35,206 nt of DNA from Pseudomonadota bacterium (GTDB lineage: Bacteria; Desulfobacterota; Desulfobacteria; Desulfobacterales; RPRI01). This document shows, one piece after another, positions 23,618-32,921 of this stretch (position 1 is the stretch's first letter; every line of letters starts with the position of its first letter). Location of the stretch: positions 1 through 35,206 of the forward strand of contig JAHITX010000098.1 in the NCBI GenBank assembly GCA_018817425.1, in the 5' to 3' direction. The notes below the pieces were generated by a model, which searched no databases, was not told where the DNA came from, and saw only the letters and a list, made by a program, of their open reading frames with translations. A program made the position numbers and the translations under genes.

Positions 23618-26600
23618 ATGTCTAATGTATCTCTAACTATTAATGGTCAAACAGTTATTACGGAATCCGAAAATACACTGCTGCAAGCAGCAAGGCAGGA
23701 AGGTATATTTATACCAACCCTTTGTCATCATCCCCTTTTAAAACCTGAAGAATCTTGCAGGATATGTGTGGTTGAAGTCAAGGGAGAATCCAGGCCGGTA
23801 ACATCCTGTTCTTTCAAGGTTGCTGAAGGGATGGAAGTTCAAACTGATACATCAAAAATCAGGGAATTTCGTAAAAATATACTTTCTTTACTACTTGAAC
23901 AGCATTATGGAGATTGTTTAGCGCCATGTCATATGACTTGTCCCGGACATCTTGATATCCAGGGTTATGTTGCTCATATTGAAAGAGGCAATCCTATAGA
24001 AGCTCTTAGGCTTATAAAAGAAAAGACTCCTTTTGCTGCATCACTTGGAAGGGTATGTCCGCATCCATGTGAAAATGAATGCCGACGCACACGTGTTGAA
24101 AAAGCAATAAACATAAAAGATTTGAAAAGATATGCAGCTGATTATGCTGCCGAGCGCGGAATCAGAGTAACACCTGCACCACCTCCAGATACAGGCAAAA
24201 AGGTTGCAATAATAGGAGGCGGTCCTGCAGGGCTTGCCGCAGCATATTATCTGCGTCTTAAAGGCCACGGTGCTACCATATATGACGCCATGCCCAAGCT
24301 TGGTGGTATGTTAAGATATGGTATTCCCGAATATCGTCTTCCAAAGGCTGTGCTTGATCAGGAGATACAGGAGATTTTAGATCTTGGCGTAGCGGTTAAT
24401 ATAAACAAGAAATTCGGAAAAGATTTTACTCTGGCATCACTAAAAAGCGAGGGATATGATGCTATATTTTTAGCCATAGGAGCATGGAATTCTTATAAAC
24501 TTGGAATTTCAGGAGAAGAGATGCGGGGAGTCATGTCCGCCATCGAATTTCTGATTCGAACAGCATCCGGAGATCCGCCACCAGTTGGTAAAAAAGTGGT
24601 AGTAATCGGCAATGGGAATACTGGCATGGATGCCGCACGAAGCTGCCTTCGCATGGGAGCAGAAGAAGTTATAATGCTTTATCGCCGGACAAAAGCAGAA
24701 ATGCCTGCTAACCCGCAGGAGATCCATGATGCTGAAGAAGAAGGCGTAAAGATACATATACTGGCTACTCCGACAAGAATTATTTCCAAAGACGGAGCTT
24801 TTTCCGGTGTTGAATATCTTAAAAATGAACTAAAAGCAGCAGACAGCAGCGGTCGCCCGAGTCCTGTTCCTATTGAAGGTTCCGAAACAATTCTAGAAGC
24901 CGATCAGGCTATTATATCCATCGGACAATTTTCCGATGTACAATTTTTGAAAGAAGATACCGAACTTAAAGAAGCCTCGTTCACGAGAAAAGGAATACCA
25001 GAAACGGATACAAGCACCCTTCAATCATGTATCCCGTACCTGTTTTTAGGTGGAGATCTTTTAAGAGGTCCAAGAACTGTTATTCAGGCAAGTGCTGACG
25101 GTCGAGAGGCCGCCTTGTCTATCCACAGCTATCTGACAGATGGAGCTGTTATATGTGATGTACAACCTTTTAATATAGTGAAAGGGAAATTGAGTGAGGT
25201 AGATCCGGTTAATTTTGAAAATATTAAAAGCCGTCCGCGTAACGAAACCCCGATTCTTCCGGTTTCTCAAAGAGTTAAAAGCTTTGAAGAAGCTGAACTG
25301 GTGTTATCCGAGACTCAGGCCAAAGAAGAAGCTGAAAGATGTCTTTCCTGCGGCTGCCTGGACAGTTTTGATTGTCTTCTTAGAAAATATGCAACAATTT
25401 ATGATGTTGATGCAAGCAAACTAGCTTTCTGGAAGAGCCCCAAATATAAAATAGAAAATTCACATCCATTTATAACTGTTGATCCGAACAAGTGCATCGT
25501 ATGCCGCAGATGTGCTGTAGGATGTGATAACTACCAGATTCAGTATGCTATAAAAGTAGATGAGGTTTCCGGTGAAGACCGAACCGGTCCGCCACAATAT
25601 GCTCCAAGTATTAATGATAAGTGTGTTGACTGCGGTTTATGCGTAGGCAATTGTCCTACCGGCGCACTCCAGGAAAAGACAAAAGGCAAACCCGGTCCTT
25701 TTGAGCTTAATAAAATTCGAACAACATGCACATATTGTGGTGTCGGATGTCAGATATATCTTGCAACATCAGGAAACCAGATAGTAAATGTTCAAGGTGT
25801 TCCGGGAGTTGCGCCTAATTACGGGCATCTTTGTGTAAAAGGAAGATTTGCATTCGATTTTGTTAATAGTCCTGAGAGGTTGCGCAAACCTTTGATAAAA
25901 CAAGATGATGGCAGCTTCAAGGAAGTAAGTTGGGAAGAAGCATTAGATCTTGTTGTACGCAGGTTTGCAGCAATAAGAGATGAATACGGGCCTGATACAT
26001 TGGCCGCTCTTACTTCTGCAAGGATCACAAATGAAGAGAATTATGTGGTGCAAAAACTTGCCAGAGCCGTATTTAAAACTAATAATGTAGATCATTGCGC
26101 GCGTCTCTGACATTCCTCTACAGTGGCCGGTCTGGCCGCCGCATTTGGAAGCGGAGCAATGACAAATACTATTGGAGATCTTGATGAAGCGGATGTAATT
26201 TTACTTACAGGCTCAAATACTACCGAAAATCATCCTGTAATATCTTCTTATATCAAGAGAGCAATAAAATTTAAAGGAACAAAACTGATTGTTGTAGATC
26301 CAAGAAGAATTAATATGACCTTGTTTTCAAAAAACTGGCTCAGGCCAAATCTTGGAACTGATGTTGCCTGGATTAATGGCATGATTCATGTAATTATTAA
26401 GGAAGAACTTTTTGATAAAGATTTTGTTCAAAACCGTACAACCGGTTTTGAAGAATTAAAAAAGGCGGCAGAAAAATATACACCTGAATATGTTGAAACA
26501 ATAACAGGCATTCTTTCGAAAAGTCTTATTGAAGCAGCAAGGATGTACGCCGGAGCAAAGGCGGGTGCCATTGTTTACTGCATGGGCATCACCCAGCACA

Positions 26601-27745
26601 CAACAGGAACAGACAATGTAAAGTCTTTGGCAAATCTTTCCATGCTTTGCGGCAATCTTGGAATCAGAGGTGGAGGCGTAAATCCACTGCGGGGCCAGAA
26701 TAATGTTCAGGGTGCATGTGATATGGGAGGGCTTCCTGATGTATTTTCCGGTTATCAGAAAGTTATTGATCCTGTTGCAAGAGAAAAGATGGAAGCTGCC
26801 TGGGGTGTTTCGGGCCTTTCGGATAAGCCGGGTTTAAAGGCTACCGAAATGATACCGAAAGCCCATGATAAAAGTTTAAGAGCGCTTTATATTGTAGGCG
26901 AAAATCCGCTTATCTCCGATCCTGATATTAATCATGCCGAAAAATGCATAAAGAATCTCGATTTTCTTGTTGTGCAGGATATTTTTATGACAGAAACGGC
27001 AAAGCTTGCAGATGTGATTTTGCCTTCAGCCTGTTTTGCAGAAAAGGAAGGAACGTTTTCAAATACCGAGCGCAGAGTTCAGCGGGTGAGAAAAGCAGTT
27101 GAGCCGCCGGGAGAAGCAAAAGAAGACTGGAAAATTACCTGTGAAATTGCAAACCGCATGGGATATCCAATGGCATATGAAAGCAGTGAAGCCATACTGG
27201 AGGAAATTTCCAAAGTAACTCCTGCTTATGCCGGTATAAATTATGACCGGATAGATCAGGAAGGCATTCACTGGCCATGTCCGAGTTTAGATCATCCGGG
27301 TACGCCTATTTTACATACGCAGGCTTTTCCCATAGGAAAAGGTGTATTTCATGCTATTGAATATATACCTCCGGCTGAACAAACTGATAACGAATATCCA
27401 TTTTATCTGACAACAGGCCGAGTTATTCATCAATACCATACCGGCACCATGACAATGAAATCGGATGGAATAAATGAAAGGGCTCCGGAGAATTTTGTTG
27501 AGATTTCCTCTTCTGATGCAGAAAAATTCGGTTTTGAAGATGGATCAATGGCAAAAATTATGTCTAGAAGAGGAGACATTACCGCAAAAATAAAAATATC
27601 CGCAACTGCAGTTAATGGAACGGTTTTTATCCCATTTCATTTTGCAAAATCTGCCGCAAACAAATTGACAAATGCTGCCCTTGATCCTGTTTCAAAAATT
27701 CCTGAATACAAAGTCTGTGCAGTAAAGTTGTCAAAAGCAGCTTGA
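23618..27745 (+). CDS. fdhA: Selenocysteine formate dehydrogenase fused to a GltD-type flavoprotein
   Basis: A 1375-residue cytoplasmic protein (no Tat signal), provided UGA 26108-26110 is read as selenocysteine 831; both halves share one frame and join as DHCARLUHSSTVAGLA, the FdhA active site. Order of domains: [2Fe-2S] (C36, C47, C50, C64); GltD-type Fe-S helical domain (C100, C104, C108, C147, C151, C155); FAD site IIGGGPAG (198-205 region); NAD(P) site VVIGNGNTGMDAA (about 328-340) followed by LYRRTKAEMPA; two [4Fe-4S] motifs (C626-C636, C669-C679); molybdopterin domain with C704, C707, C711, C739. It likely interconverts formate and CO2, passing electrons to NAD(P) or ferredoxin. CGGAG lies 6 bases before the ATG. 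The YRR motif hints at NADP(H), as in GltD, but this is not proven. Confidence 0.9.
26123..26139 (+). promoter_or_regulatory. Bacterial SECIS element
   Basis: GUGGCC (26123-26128) pairs with GGCCGC (26134-26139), including one G-U, around the loop GGUCU (26129-26133). Exactly 18 bases separate the UGA from the loop. As I recall E. coli fdhF, its SECIS has the same GGUCU loop at the same spacing, the SelB recognition feature. This supports selenocysteine insertion and not termination. Confidence 0.88.
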
Positions 27746-27780
27746 TGATTTTTTAATAAAAAAAATAATCATAAAATATA

Positions 27781-27817
27781 AAAACCCGTTATTGGTATTA
27801 TTACAATAACGGGTTTT
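27781..27817 (+). terminator. Rho-independent terminator after fdhA
   Basis: AAAACCCGTTATTG (27781-27794) pairs perfectly with CAATAACGGGTTTT (27804-27817) around a nine-base loop, with a T-rich end. It begins 35 bp after the fdhA stop and separates it from the efflux gene. A-rich sequence on the left would also allow reverse-strand termination. Confidence 0.85.
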
Positions 27818-27901
27818 ATATTTGCTGCACAAAATATTTCTTGACGATCACATCTTTAATGCACATCATTGTAAATAATGAATTATTTATAAAAGATTTA
27901 T

Positions 27902-27930
27902 TATAATTGCTATAGATTGTACGCATACAA
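27902..27930 (+). promoter_or_regulatory. Candidate -10 box and small operator before dmeF
   Basis: TATAAT at 27902-27907 is a perfect -10 box but has no clear -35. It is followed at 27917-27930 by TTGTA-cgca-TACAA, a 5-bp inverted repeat overlapping the expected start site. A metal-responsive repressor site is conceivable; no regulator gene is adjacent. Confidence 0.35.
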
Positions 27931-27949
27931 ATAAATAAGGATAAATAAA

Positions 27950-28906
27950 ATGCACGTACATTCTCTTGAAACCTGGCAGCATAATCATGATTTTGCAGTT
28001 ATTCATGAAAAAGGCGAACGGCGTACCTTGCAGGTTTTAATCATGACGGCTGTTACAATGGTTGTTGAAATAATTGCCGGTGTTATATTCGGTTCCATGG
28101 CTTTGCTGGCTGACGGTTGGCACATGGGAACTCATGTCGCTGCTTTCCTGATAGCATTACTTGCATATAGATATGCAAAAAGACACGAGAATGATCCATT
28201 GTTTACTTTCGGTACCGGCAAGGTAAGCGTTTTGGGCGGATTTACAAGCGCAGTGACTTTGGCTGTAGTTGCTTTGGTTATGTCTATTGAGTCAATACAG
28301 CGAATTATAAATCCGCAACAAATTCATTTCAACGAAGCGATTGGGGTTGCAATACTCGGCTTGTTTGTTAATATAATTTGCGCTTATATTTTGCAGGGCC
28401 GTCATGATCATTCACATGGAAAACATAAGCAAAAACATGATCACCACCATGACCATAATTTAAGAGCAGCCTATTTTCATGTATTGGCCGATGCTTTGAC
28501 TTCATTGCTTGCAATTGTGGCGCTTTTTTCCGGAAAAATGTTTGGTTGGAATCATCTCGATCCGGTCATGGGTATTGTCGGAGCTTTGGTCATAACCCGC
28601 TGGTCATATAGTCTGCTGAAAGAAACCGGTCCGATTTTGTTGGATAAAAATATTGAAGAAAAACAAAGGGCTGAAATAAAAACTAAAGTGGAATCTGACT
28701 CGGACAATCGGATTGCCGATCTTCATTTATGGAAAGTAGGACCTAATGATTATGCAGTTGTAATTTCTTTGGTTACGCACTTTCCAAAAGCTGTGGAACA
28801 TTACAAGGGGCTGTTGAAAGACATACATAATTTATCTCATATTACAATTGAAGTAAATCAATGTATTGGAGAATCGTGTGTTGTTCCGAAACCAACAACA
28901 ATTTAG
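27950..28906 (+). CDS. dmeF: Cation diffusion facilitator, DmeF-type Co/Ni efflux
   Basis: A 318-residue inner-membrane transporter with six helices and a cytoplasmic C-terminal domain. The N-terminus HSLETWQHNHDF and the membrane motif LLADGWHMGTHVAAF are typical of DmeF proteins, which export cobalt and nickel. The metal site would use D55 and H58 of helix II and H and D of YFHVLADALTSLLA in helix V. A histidine-rich loop (HDHSHGKHKQKHDHHHDHN) lies between helices IV and V. The C-terminal domain carries IADLHLWKVGPNDYAVVISL. It is monocistronic as far as seen, behind the fdhA terminator. Metal specificity is inferred from family likeness. Confidence 0.85.
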   Translation: MHVHSLETWQHNHDFAVIHEKGERRTLQVLIMTAVTMVVEIIAGVIFGSMALLADGWHMGTHVAAFLIALLAYRYAKRHENDPLFTFGTGKVSVLGGFTSAVTLAVVALVMSIESIQRIINPQQIHFNEAIGVAILGLFVNIICAYILQGRHDHSHGKHKQKHDHHHDHNLRAAYFHVLADALTSLLAIVALFSGKMFGWNHLDPVMGIVGALVITRWSYSLLKETGPILLDKNIEEKQRAEIKTKVESDSDNRIADLHLWKVGPNDYAVVISLVTHFPKAVEHYKGLLKDIHNLSHITIEVNQCIGESCVVPKPTTI

Positions 28907-28961
28907 AGTATTGTTTGCCGTATTTGATGGGTAAGAAATGCAAAAAAAAAGGGGATAAATA

Positions 28962-29333
28962 ATGAGTTTAGATTCGCAAGGTGTAAACGTTAACGTAAAA
29001 ATGGATAAAGATAACCTTTACATGGAGGAATCTTTTTCCGATTTAACATCCGGTTATATCAGAAGGCTTACGCCTGTAACACAAGATGGTTTGCCGGATA
29101 CAACAAGAAAGACAATTTTTATCGCACAGACTCAGGTTATGACGCAAGGCGGGCCTTTACCTATTCAGGGTCCGATAGAAGCAGATAGTCTAAAAGATGC
29201 TTTGGAAAAATTTCCAGATGCAGTGAATGCTGCTATTGAACAACTTATAGAAAGATCAAATGAAATGCGCCGTGAGGAAGCTTCCAAGATAGTTCTGCCG
29301 GGTTCTGAAGTAAGCAGTATTTTTACAAAATAA
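28962..29333 (+). CDS. Conserved-looking small cytoplasmic protein of unknown function
   Basis: A 123-residue soluble acidic protein without signal peptide or membrane segment. Residues about 25-75 look like a beta-rich part with RRLTPVTQDGLPDTTRKTIF, and the rest is mainly a helix (LKDALEKFPDAVNAAIEQLI, then ERSNEMRREEASK). GGGGAT lies upstream of the ATG. It sits 50 bp before the PhoB-type regulator on the same strand and may share its transcript. I do not recognise the family. Confidence 0.7.
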   Translation: MSLDSQGVNVNVKMDKDNLYMEESFSDLTSGYIRRLTPVTQDGLPDTTRKTIFIAQTQVMTQGGPLPIQGPIEADSLKDALEKFPDAVNAAIEQLIERSNEMRREEASKIVLPGSEVSSIFTK

Positions 29334-29383
29334 ATTTATTTTTAACAACATACTTTTGCCATATTTCCATATAAGGAAAGTAT

Positions 29384-30079
29384 ATGCCGAAGGAAAAAAT
29401 TTTGGTGGTTGATGATGAGGAAGATATACTCGAACTCATCAGACATAACCTTGCCAGAGAAGGATACAGAATTATTTGTGCCTCTGACGGCGAGAGCGCA
29501 GTAAATATGGCTAAAACTGAAAAGCCGGATGTGATTGTGCTTGATTTGATGCTGCCGGGGATAGACGGCTTCGAAGTAGCAAAAAAACTGAAATATAATC
29601 AGCAAACACGCAATATTCCGATTGTCATGCTAACTGCAAAAGGAGAAGATGCGGATATTGTAACCGGTTTGGAGATAGGTGCGGATGACTATATTACAAA
29701 GCCTTTTAGTCCGCGTGTATTGATCGCGAGGATCAGAGCGGTCATCCGCCGCCGCCAAAATCAGAAAGAAGATACTGAAAGCGATTTGCTTCTTATTCAT
29801 GATCTTACAATAGATATTGATAAAAGAAGTGTTTTGGTGGGCGACAAAGAGGTTGAGCTGACGTTTACTGAGTTTCAGGTTCTTTGCTGCCTGGCAAAAC
29901 GGCCCGGATGGGTTTTTACCCGCTCTCATATTGTAGATATGGTTCGCGGAAGTGATTATCCTGTTACCGATCGCAGCGTAGATGTGCAAATTGTGGGGTT
30001 GCGTAAAAAACTGGGTGTGTGTGGCGATTATATTGAAACCGTCAGAGGAGTTGGGTATCGTTTCAGGGAGAAGCCTTGA
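29384..30079 (+). CDS. phoB: PhoB/OmpR-type response regulator
   Basis: A 231-residue regulator. The receiver (about 5-120) has the acidic pair D10/D11, phospho-acceptor D54 in VIVLDLMLPGIDGFEV, T84 and K106 in DDYITKPFSP. The C-terminal winged helix (about 135-230) ends with VDVQIVGLRKKLG and ETVRGVGYRFRE. It overlaps the kinase gene by four bases (TTGA). The kinase has PhoR-like architecture, so phosphate control is a good guess, but no pst or phoU gene is in the window; the symbol is tentative. Confidence 0.88.
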   Translation: MPKEKILVVDDEEDILELIRHNLAREGYRIICASDGESAVNMAKTEKPDVIVLDLMLPGIDGFEVAKKLKYNQQTRNIPIVMLTAKGEDADIVTGLEIGADDYITKPFSPRVLIARIRAVIRRRQNQKEDTESDLLLIHDLTIDIDKRSVLVGDKEVELTFTEFQVLCCLAKRPGWVFTRSHIVDMVRGSDYPVTDRSVDVQIVGLRKKLGVCGDYIETVRGVGYRFREKP

Positions 30080-31860
30080 ACAAAAAAGGTAAAACAAAAA
30101 AACTTTTCTGGAAACTTTATCCTACTTATTTGCTGATATCTGTTATCTCGGTAGTTGCGGTAAGCTGGTATGCATCCAGTTCCATGCGCGAATATTTTTT
30201 GAAACAAACCCATACATACCTTAAAACAAGAGGGTATCTACTTGAAAAACAGATTAAGCCGCATCTGTTTCCCCTTAATACTTCATTTATCGATTCGATA
30301 TGTAAAAGAGACGGGCAGCTTACTGATACCCGCTTTACTGTTATACTTACAAACGGTGAAGTAGTTGGTGATACGCAGGAAAATCCTGACAATATGGATA
30401 ATCACCGTAATCGCCCGGAAGTGCAGCAGGCAATTAATGAAGACCTGGGAAGTTCTTTTCGATACAGCAAAACCCTTCATCAGAAAATGATGTATGTGGT
30501 AATCCCGGTAAAAAAAGGCAATGAAATTATCGCATTTATCAGAGCATCGCTTTCAATATCTTCCATTGATGAAACCTTATACCATATTTATAGAAGTATT
30601 GCATGGGGAGGATTGTTTATAGCGCTTTTTGCAGCGGCATTAAGTTATCTTGCTTCCCGCTATGTCAGCCGCCCTATTGAAGAAATAAGAAATGGAGCAA
30701 AACGTTTTACGGAAGGTGATTTGAAATATCGTCTGCCCTCAATTGAGACGGAAGAACTCGCAAGCCTTTCGACATCCTTGAATCATATGGCCGGGCAGCT
30801 GGAAGAAAAAATTGAAAACTCGAACCGGCAGCAAAATCAACTTCAAGCAGTATTAACCAGTATGGTGGAAGGTGTTGTAGCAGTTGACAAAGAAGAACGT
30901 ATTATAAGCGTCAATCAGGCTGCCGCAAAAATATTTGACAGCAGTACTGAAGAATTGCAGGGGCGACTGATTCAGGAAGTAATCAGAAATCGGGATTTGC
31001 AGGGGTTTGTTAAAAAGGCGCTTTTAAATGAAGCGCGTGTTGAACAGGATATCTTTTTTTATAAAAACGGCGAACGTATTATTAATGCTTACTGTAATCC
31101 CTTGCAGGATATAGATGGAAAGCAAATCGGAACGCTTGTTGTAGTATATGATGTTACTCATCTAAGGCGGCTTGAAAATATACGCAAAGATTTTGTGGCA
31201 AATGTCTCACATGAAATCAAGACGCCGCTTACTGCTATAAAGGGATTTGTTGAAACTCTTCAACAGGGAGCTTTTGATAATCCGGAAGAATCCAGGCGTT
31301 TTTTGCAAATTATTTCCAAACATGTTAACCGCCTGAATTCAATTGTTGAAGATCTGTTAAGCCTTTCAAGGTTGGAACAGAAAGATAAACAACAGCAGCT
31401 TAAACCAGAAACCATTCAAATCAGGCACATCCTGATATCGGCAATTCAATTGTGCCAGCCAAAAGCAGATGATAAACATATTATCATTGATCTTGATTGC
31501 AAAGAAGAACTGACGGCTAAACTTGATCCTAACTTATTTGAAGAAGTTGCCGTAAATTTGATTGATAATGCTATAAAATACAGTCCTGAAGGAAAAATTG
31601 TTAAAATTTCAACTGAAGAAAATGATTCAAAGATAGCGATTCATTTTATGGATCAGGGCGTCGGTATTGGCAAACAGCATCTTGATCGTCTTTTTGAAAG
31701 GTTTTACCGTGTTGATGCGGCGCGCAGCCGCAATCTGGGCGGGACTGGCTTGGGGCTTGCGATTGTAAAGCATATTCTCCAGCTCCATGGCGGGCACATT
31801 ACCGTGGAAAGCACACCCGGTGCGGGAAGCACCTTCAGCATATTCCTGCCGAAAACATAA
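30076..31860 (+). CDS. phoR: PhoR-like sensor histidine kinase
   Basis: A 594-residue kinase starting at TTG 30076, overlapping the regulator stop, with AGGGAG nearby. Order: helix 1 (about 14-32), a periplasmic sensor of about 135 residues, helix 2 (about 175-193), HAMP (194-247), PAS (about 252-365), the phospho-acceptor domain with H379 in FVANVSHEIKTPLTAIKGFV, and the ATPase domain with N498 (NLIDNAIKYSPEG), DQGVGIG and GGTGLGLAIVKHIL. This is the layout of PhoR in Gram-positive and many delta-type bacteria. Function as a phosphate sensor is inferred. Confidence 0.9.
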   Translation: MNKKGKTKKLFWKLYPTYLLISVISVVAVSWYASSSMREYFLKQTHTYLKTRGYLLEKQIKPHLFPLNTSFIDSICKRDGQLTDTRFTVILTNGEVVGDTQENPDNMDNHRNRPEVQQAINEDLGSSFRYSKTLHQKMMYVVIPVKKGNEIIAFIRASLSISSIDETLYHIYRSIAWGGLFIALFAAALSYLASRYVSRPIEEIRNGAKRFTEGDLKYRLPSIETEELASLSTSLNHMAGQLEEKIENSNRQQNQLQAVLTSMVEGVVAVDKEERIISVNQAAAKIFDSSTEELQGRLIQEVIRNRDLQGFVKKALLNEARVEQDIFFYKNGERIINAYCNPLQDIDGKQIGTLVVVYDVTHLRRLENIRKDFVANVSHEIKTPLTAIKGFVETLQQGAFDNPEESRRFLQIISKHVNRLNSIVEDLLSLSRLEQKDKQQQLKPETIQIRHILISAIQLCQPKADDKHIIIDLDCKEELTAKLDPNLFEEVAVNLIDNAIKYSPEGKIVKISTEENDSKIAIHFMDQGVGIGKQHLDRLFERFYRVDAARSRNLGGTGLGLAIVKHILQLHGGHITVESTPGAGSTFSIFLPKT

Positions 31861-32200
31861 AGCTTGCTTATTCATATATTTATATACGATAAAGAACTCA
31901 GCATTTGTTCCTATCCAATCTCCATGGTTTATCAGAGTGACGATTTCTTACTAGTCCATCAATATTGACTTTATGATATTTTATAATACAATAAAAACAA
32001 TTGAACTTATAAACGAACCTATCTGATTGTAATATTCTGACAATTTTTCATCAACTTTTGTTATCATTTGAATGGTGTTAAATAGTATTATGCCAATGAA
32101 TAATGAGCAATCCTTAATGGAACATCCCAAAGATTATAGAATTGCAGAAAGTAATAACTGCGGATTAAAACTAGATTGTTTATATTGACGTTTTTTAACA
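31861..32200. other. Intergenic region, nothing recognised
   Basis: About 340 bp of AT-rich sequence between the PhoR-like gene and the next plus-strand gene. I see no convincing terminator directly behind the kinase gene, no tRNA and no coding frame. TTGACG near 32185 lies too close to the next start to be its -35. Confidence 0.5.
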
Positions 32201-32920
32201 ATGGAAAATAGTATGAATGATTCAAATAAAACTATTGTTTTTAACTATAAATTCAAATTCAATAATAATTTTGAAAAAGAATTCAATGTCGAATTGGATT
32301 CAAAAACCCTGAATTTGACACATACCCCGAAGAGTCCGGCTCCGGAATGGGCAAAGTTAAATTTTTTCAAATGCCCGAATTGTACTTTGGATGAGACCAA
32401 GCATCTATTGTGTCCAATCGCTGCAAATCTTGTTGAATTGGTAGATTTCTTTCGGAATATGATTTCCTATAGTGAAGTTGATATGCAGATACAATGCAAA
32501 GAGCGTGGATACTTTAAACATACAACGTTGCAACAGGGGATCAGCTCTTTGATCGGGATATATATGGTTACAAGCGGCTGCCATGTTATGGAAAAACTGA
32601 AACCGATGGTTCGTTATCATTTACCGTTCGCATCGATGTTGGAAACCGAATATCGGGCACTATCGATGTATTTACTTGCACAGTACTTTTTGTATAAACA
32701 AGGCAAGCAACCTGACTGGGATTTGAAACACCTCGTTGATATTTATTCAGACATACAAATCGTTAATAAAAGTATTTCCCGGAGGCTGACCAATATAAGT
32801 ATTCAGGATGCAGCGCTTAATGCATTGATCAAGCTCGACATATTTGCAAAACGCATATCAGTGTCAATAGATAGAAATATTCTGGACGAAATTGAAAATC
32901 TGTTTGGTGCATATTTTTAA
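32201..32920 (+). CDS. Conserved protein with a cysteine-rich motif (DUF6901-like)
   Basis: A 239-residue soluble protein. Residues 1-45 form a beta-like part (FNYKFKFNNNFEKEFNVELD). The FFKCPNCTLDETKHLLCPIA segment near residue 50-70 holds three cysteines and a histidine that could bind metal. A conserved-looking core follows: TTLQQGISSLIGIYMVTSGC and MEKLKPMVRYHLPFA. The rest is helical. I believe this matches a family known as DUF6901, recalled from memory and not checked. The ATG at 32201 has no clear ribosome site; the ATG at 32213 is an alternative with GGA upstream. It precedes a large sensor kinase by one base, so the two may work together. Confidence 0.72.
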   Translation: MENSMNDSNKTIVFNYKFKFNNNFEKEFNVELDSKTLNLTHTPKSPAPEWAKLNFFKCPNCTLDETKHLLCPIAANLVELVDFFRNMISYSEVDMQIQCKERGYFKHTTLQQGISSLIGIYMVTSGCHVMEKLKPMVRYHLPFASMLETEYRALSMYLLAQYFLYKQGKQPDWDLKHLVDIYSDIQIVNKSISRRLTNISIQDAALNALIKLDIFAKRISVSIDRNILDEIENLFGAYF

Positions 32921-32921
32921 C

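Noticed and set aside
26108-26110. Stop codon ending one gene, with a second gene starting at 26123
   Set aside because: Both frames are identical, the joined sequence is the FdhA active site with Sec, a SECIS hairpin follows at the fdhF spacing, and no ribosome site precedes 26123.
29630-30097. 155-codon open frame antisense to the PhoB-type gene
   Set aside because: It lies wholly within a clear regulator gene on the other strand, lacks a ribosome site and has no recognisable domain; it is a by-product of codon usage.
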